Assembly (NCBI GenBank): GCA_020635085.1
Contig: JACKAL010000001.1
Location: 186,001 to 250,000 of the forward strand
DNA from: Pseudobdellovibrionaceae bacterium
GTDB lineage: Bacteria > Bdellovibrionota > Bdellovibrionia > Bdellovibrionales > JAGQZY01
DNA: 64,000 bases
Direction of reading: 5' to 3'
In this document: piece by piece, positions 61,786 through 64,000 of the stretch
How the letters are laid out: every line of letters starts with the position of its first letter
Numbering within the stretch: the stretch's first letter is position 1
The notes under the pieces: model-generated
What the model saw: the letters and a program-made list of their open reading frames with translations, nothing else
Told to the model about the DNA's origin: nothing
Database searches by the model: none
Program-made: the position numbers and the translations under genes

Positions 61786-63180
61786 ATGAGAATATTTTGG
61801 AAGGTGCATCAGTTAACGCCAAATATTGCCAGTATCCGCTATCGATGTTTGATTCCTATTTTTGAATCACTACAAAAAACTCCCTCGCATCGACATTTTG
61901 TTCGTGATGTTTCATGTTTTGATATATCTTCTGACACCATAGATATTGCTGTTTTCGTTAAAACAACGCGGCCACAAGATCTTCTCTTGGCCAAAGAATT
62001 GAAAAAAAAAGGCATCCCCATTGTCTTTGATACCTGTGACAACCTGTTTGTGGAACATAAAGACGAGGATGTTCGCGCGGTTTTCATGGAGATGCTTAAG
62101 GCGGCGGATAAAGTTACCGTTCCAACGCAAACTTTAAAGAATGCTCTTCTCGATTCGCAGATGGGTTTGTTACCTGAAAATATTATAGTAATTCCTGACC
62201 CTATTGAGAACTTACAACATATTGAGTGGGCCAAGCAATACGCCCAATACAGAATGTTTAAAGACATACTGGCGGAAAAAAATCTAAAACGCTTGAGTCA
62301 ATTTCTCTTTCATTATTTGGCAAGAGGGATTTTTGCTTTACTAAAAGGTCTTTTTCATTTGTATCTTAAAATGATTCTCTTCTTTTTTCCGAAATCGTTA
62401 AAAGAAGAGATAGAGAATAAATCGTATTTAGAAATAAATGAGATTTTTCCTGTTTGGCTTCGCTTGTTGTGCTTTCCTTATGTGATACCGTTCTTATTAC
62501 TGCGCTTGGTGAGTCTGGGAAAAATACAAATTCCTTATAAGTACCGCTATCGACTTCTCGCTAGAATCATTGCCGATTCCGAGCCAGTCTCAATAGAGAA
62601 AGAGCGGATAGTTAGCTCCACAAACGAGCCTACGCGGTCAGTAGATCGAATAAACTTATTGTGGTTTGGTAATGCGGGCACTTTTGGTACCTTTGGTATG
62701 TCCGATATTCTTCTTATAAAGGATGAGCTTGAGGTCTTAAACCAAGAGCAACCCATAACTCTGACCATTATTAGTAATGATTATCGACAATTTTTAAAAA
62801 TTCAAAGCCAGGTGTCTTTTGCTTGTTATTATATTCCATGGACTCTCGAGATTGTTTATAAAATGGCGCCTCAGTTTACTTGTGCCATTCTGCCGAACCC
62901 TCTCAATGAGTTTTCTAAGGGTAAATCGGCCAATCGCTCGTTATTATGTTTAAGTATGGGATTGCCAGTTGTTGCAACCCTAACCCCAGAGCTGGAGAAG
63001 CTATCTACGTGTGTATCTTTTGATTTATGGAGAGAATCTATTTTACGTTATGCTCAAGATTCTGCTTTTAAGCAAAATCATCTTCAAAACTATCAAGTAA
63101 TTTTTAAACAGTCGCCCCATAACCCGTACAATGTATGGATAAAATGGCAAGATTTATTGCAATCTTTAATAAATTCTTAA
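61786..63180 (+). CDS. GT-B glycosyltransferase with a membrane-like insertion
   Basis: This 464-residue protein has N-terminal CLIPIFESLQKTP and VVFVKTTRPQDLLLAKEL-type segments, then IVFDTCDNLFVEHKD, then an insertion of about 90 residues (about 170-260) with hydrophobic stretches such as FHLYLKMILFFFP and CFPYVIPFLLL. The C-terminal half (NLLWFGNAGTFGTFGMSD, ILPNPLNEFSKGKSANRSLLCLSMGLPVVAT) resembles a family 4-type donor-binding domain. The insertion might anchor the enzyme to the inner membrane. It follows rmlD by 5 bases. Confidence 0.65.
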   Translation: MRIFWKVHQLTPNIASIRYRCLIPIFESLQKTPSHRHFVRDVSCFDISSDTIDIAVFVKTTRPQDLLLAKELKKKGIPIVFDTCDNLFVEHKDEDVRAVFMEMLKAADKVTVPTQTLKNALLDSQMGLLPENIIVIPDPIENLQHIEWAKQYAQYRMFKDILAEKNLKRLSQFLFHYLARGIFALLKGLFHLYLKMILFFFPKSLKEEIENKSYLEINEIFPVWLRLLCFPYVIPFLLLRLVSLGKIQIPYKYRYRLLARIIADSEPVSIEKERIVSSTNEPTRSVDRINLLWFGNAGTFGTFGMSDILLIKDELEVLNQEQPITLTIISNDYRQFLKIQSQVSFACYYIPWTLEIVYKMAPQFTCAILPNPLNEFSKGKSANRSLLCLSMGLPVVATLTPELEKLSTCVSFDLWRESILRYAQDSAFKQNHLQNYQVIFKQSPHNPYNVWIKWQDLLQSLINS

Positions 63181-63208
63181 TTGTAAGCCAGACCTAGAGC
63201 CACAGGTG

Positions 63209-63237
63209 TTGACCCACTTGCAATATTCTTAAATAAT
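63209..63237 (+). promoter_or_regulatory. Sigma-70 promoter for the antiporter gene
   Basis: TTGACC at 63209-63214 (five of six) is spaced exactly 17 bases from AATAAT at 63232-63237 (five of six). The start would fall near 63244, about 40 bases before the ATG at 63284. This marks a break from the polysaccharide operon. Confidence 0.6.
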
Positions 63238-63283
63238 CGAATGATATCAAGTAAATATCAAGAAGTATAAAGGATGTGCATCT

Positions 63284-64000
63284 ATGAACCCAACAACATT
63301 ACAGCTTCTCGGCACCATTACATTTGGATTGGCCGTACTTCATACATTTTGTGTGAGCTACTTTAAAAAAATAGCCCACCATTATCCCGAGGGATCCATA
63401 GGCGAAAATTTTTTCCATTTACTGAGCGAAGTGGAGGCCGTCTTTGGAATCTGGTCGGCATTTTTTTTAGTTGGCTATTCATTGTTAGAAGGTTTTGCAC
63501 AGTACAATGAAGAACATCATGTGATAGGTGGGGCGCTTCATTACCTTGAAGCACAAAACTTTACGGAGCCAGCCTTTGTTTTTGTGATTATGTGTATGGC
63601 CAGTACGCGTCCTGTGATTTTACTTGCAGAAAAAGCTATTATGCTGGTGAGTCGTCTTCTGCCACTGCCAAGAAAAAGCGCCTTTTATTGTGCGGCATTG
63701 TTTGGCGGGCCTCTTCTGGGCTCGTTTATCACTGAGCCTGCGGCCATGACTGTAACGGCCATGATTCTTTTGGATTATTTTTACTCCAAAAAAATGAGCA
63801 AAAGATTTATGTATGCAACAGTGGGCTTACTATTTGTAAACGTATCTATCGGCGGAACGCTTACCCATTTTGCTGCCCCTCCTGTTTTAATGGTCGCTGG
63901 TAAATACCATTGGGGCATGATGCACATGTTTCAGCACTTTGGTATTAAGGCGATGATTGCCATTATTATATCTACAGGTGTGACGGCATTTGTTTTTCGA
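63284..64000 (+). CDS. Putative Na+/H+ antiporter, 5' part only
   Basis: From ATG at 63284 an uninterrupted frame runs to the window end (239 codons, no stop). The start MNPTTLQLLGTITFGLAVLHTFCVSYF, the hydrophobic segments, and GGPLLGSFITEPAAMTVTAMILLDYF with NVSIGGTLTHFAAPPVLMVAG resemble the 'putative Na+/H+ antiporter' family (PF07399). At least six membrane segments are visible. It has its own promoter and is probably unrelated to the polysaccharide genes. Confidence 0.7.
   Translation, partial: MNPTTLQLLGTITFGLAVLHTFCVSYFKKIAHHYPEGSIGENFFHLLSEVEAVFGIWSAFFLVGYSLLEGFAQYNEEHHVIGGALHYLEAQNFTEPAFVFVIMCMASTRPVILLAEKAIMLVSRLLPLPRKSAFYCAALFGGPLLGSFITEPAAMTVTAMILLDYFYSKKMSKRFMYATVGLLFVNVSIGGTLTHFAAPPVLMVAGKYHWGMMHMFQHFGIKAMIAIIISTGVTAFVFR

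Noticed and set aside
1..64000. CRISPR arrays, insertion sequences, tRNA or rRNA genes
   Set aside because: No regularly spaced direct repeats, transposase-like proteins or cloverleaf-like sequences were recognised while reading. This was by eye and not an exhaustive search.

Overview
The window is chromosomal DNA from a Gram-negative bacterium. It has two parts: a nearly complete ribosomal-protein superoperon (1-16.5 kb) and a large cell-surface polysaccharide/LPS region (about 19-63 kb). An MsbA-like exporter, an O-antigen-ligase-like protein, Wzm/Wzt, RmlABCD and a TIGR03545/TIGR03546 pair all imply an outer membrane. The r-protein sequences, the zinc-type S14 and the TIGR pair are compatible with Bdellovibrionota or a related 'delta' lineage. 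That placement is inference; no rRNA is present to settle it.

Region 1 (1-16.5 kb, + strand) runs: end of rpsL, rpsG, fusA, a promoter, then rpsJ-rplC-rplD-rplW-rplB-rpsS-rplV-rpsC-rplP-rpmC-rpsQ-rplN-rplE-rpsN-rpsH-rplF-rplR-rpsE-rpmD-rplO-secY-adk-rpmJ-rpsM-rpsK-rpoA-rplQ and a TlpA-like thioredoxin gene. Three genes often found in this series are missing from their usual places: tuf (between fusA and rpsJ), rplX (between rplN and rplE) and rpsD (between rpsK and rpoA). A canonical intrinsic terminator lies inside the first codons of the TlpA-like gene.

Region 2 (16.6-19.1 kb, - strand) is the TIGR03545/TIGR03546 envelope gene pair. Region 3 (19.3-25.4 kb, + strand, own promoter) encodes a WbpE-like sugar aminotransferase, a WbpL/WecA-type initiating glycosyl-phosphate transferase, MetF, a ManC-type enzyme and an unusual zinc-knuckle SDR protein without the catalytic Tyr. 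Region 4 (25.5-35.2 kb, - strand) looks like an LPS core or glycan-assembly operon: glycosyltransferases, an O-antigen-ligase-like protein, an MsbA-like ABC exporter and an MBOAT/SGNH acylation pair. Region 5 (35.2-49 kb) holds rmlB-rmlC (-), rmlA (+), two halves of an RgpF-like rhamnan protein on opposite strands, methyltransferases, glycosyltransferases, a second MBOAT/SGNH pair and an epimerase.

Region 6 (49-58.7 kb) looks more AT-rich by eye. It encodes a GT8 enzyme, a WecE-type aminotransferase with a WbqC-like partner, and a tightly coupled + strand cassette: TylF-like methyltransferase, FAD oxidoreductase, polyprenyl-phosphate-sugar-synthase-like GT2, a 643-aa GT-C-like membrane protein, a methyltransferase and a UPF0104-type membrane protein. 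This is the best candidate for an undescribed glycan-modification system. Region 7 (58.8-63.2 kb) is the divergent Wzm/Wzt ABC exporter, rmlD and a glycosyltransferase with a hydrophobic insertion. The window ends inside a putative Na+/H+ antiporter gene.

Taken together, the carbohydrate genes suggest a rhamnose-, mannose- and aminosugar-containing polysaccharide. It would be started by a WbpL-type enzyme, exported by Wzm/Wzt, and decorated by acetylation and methylation.
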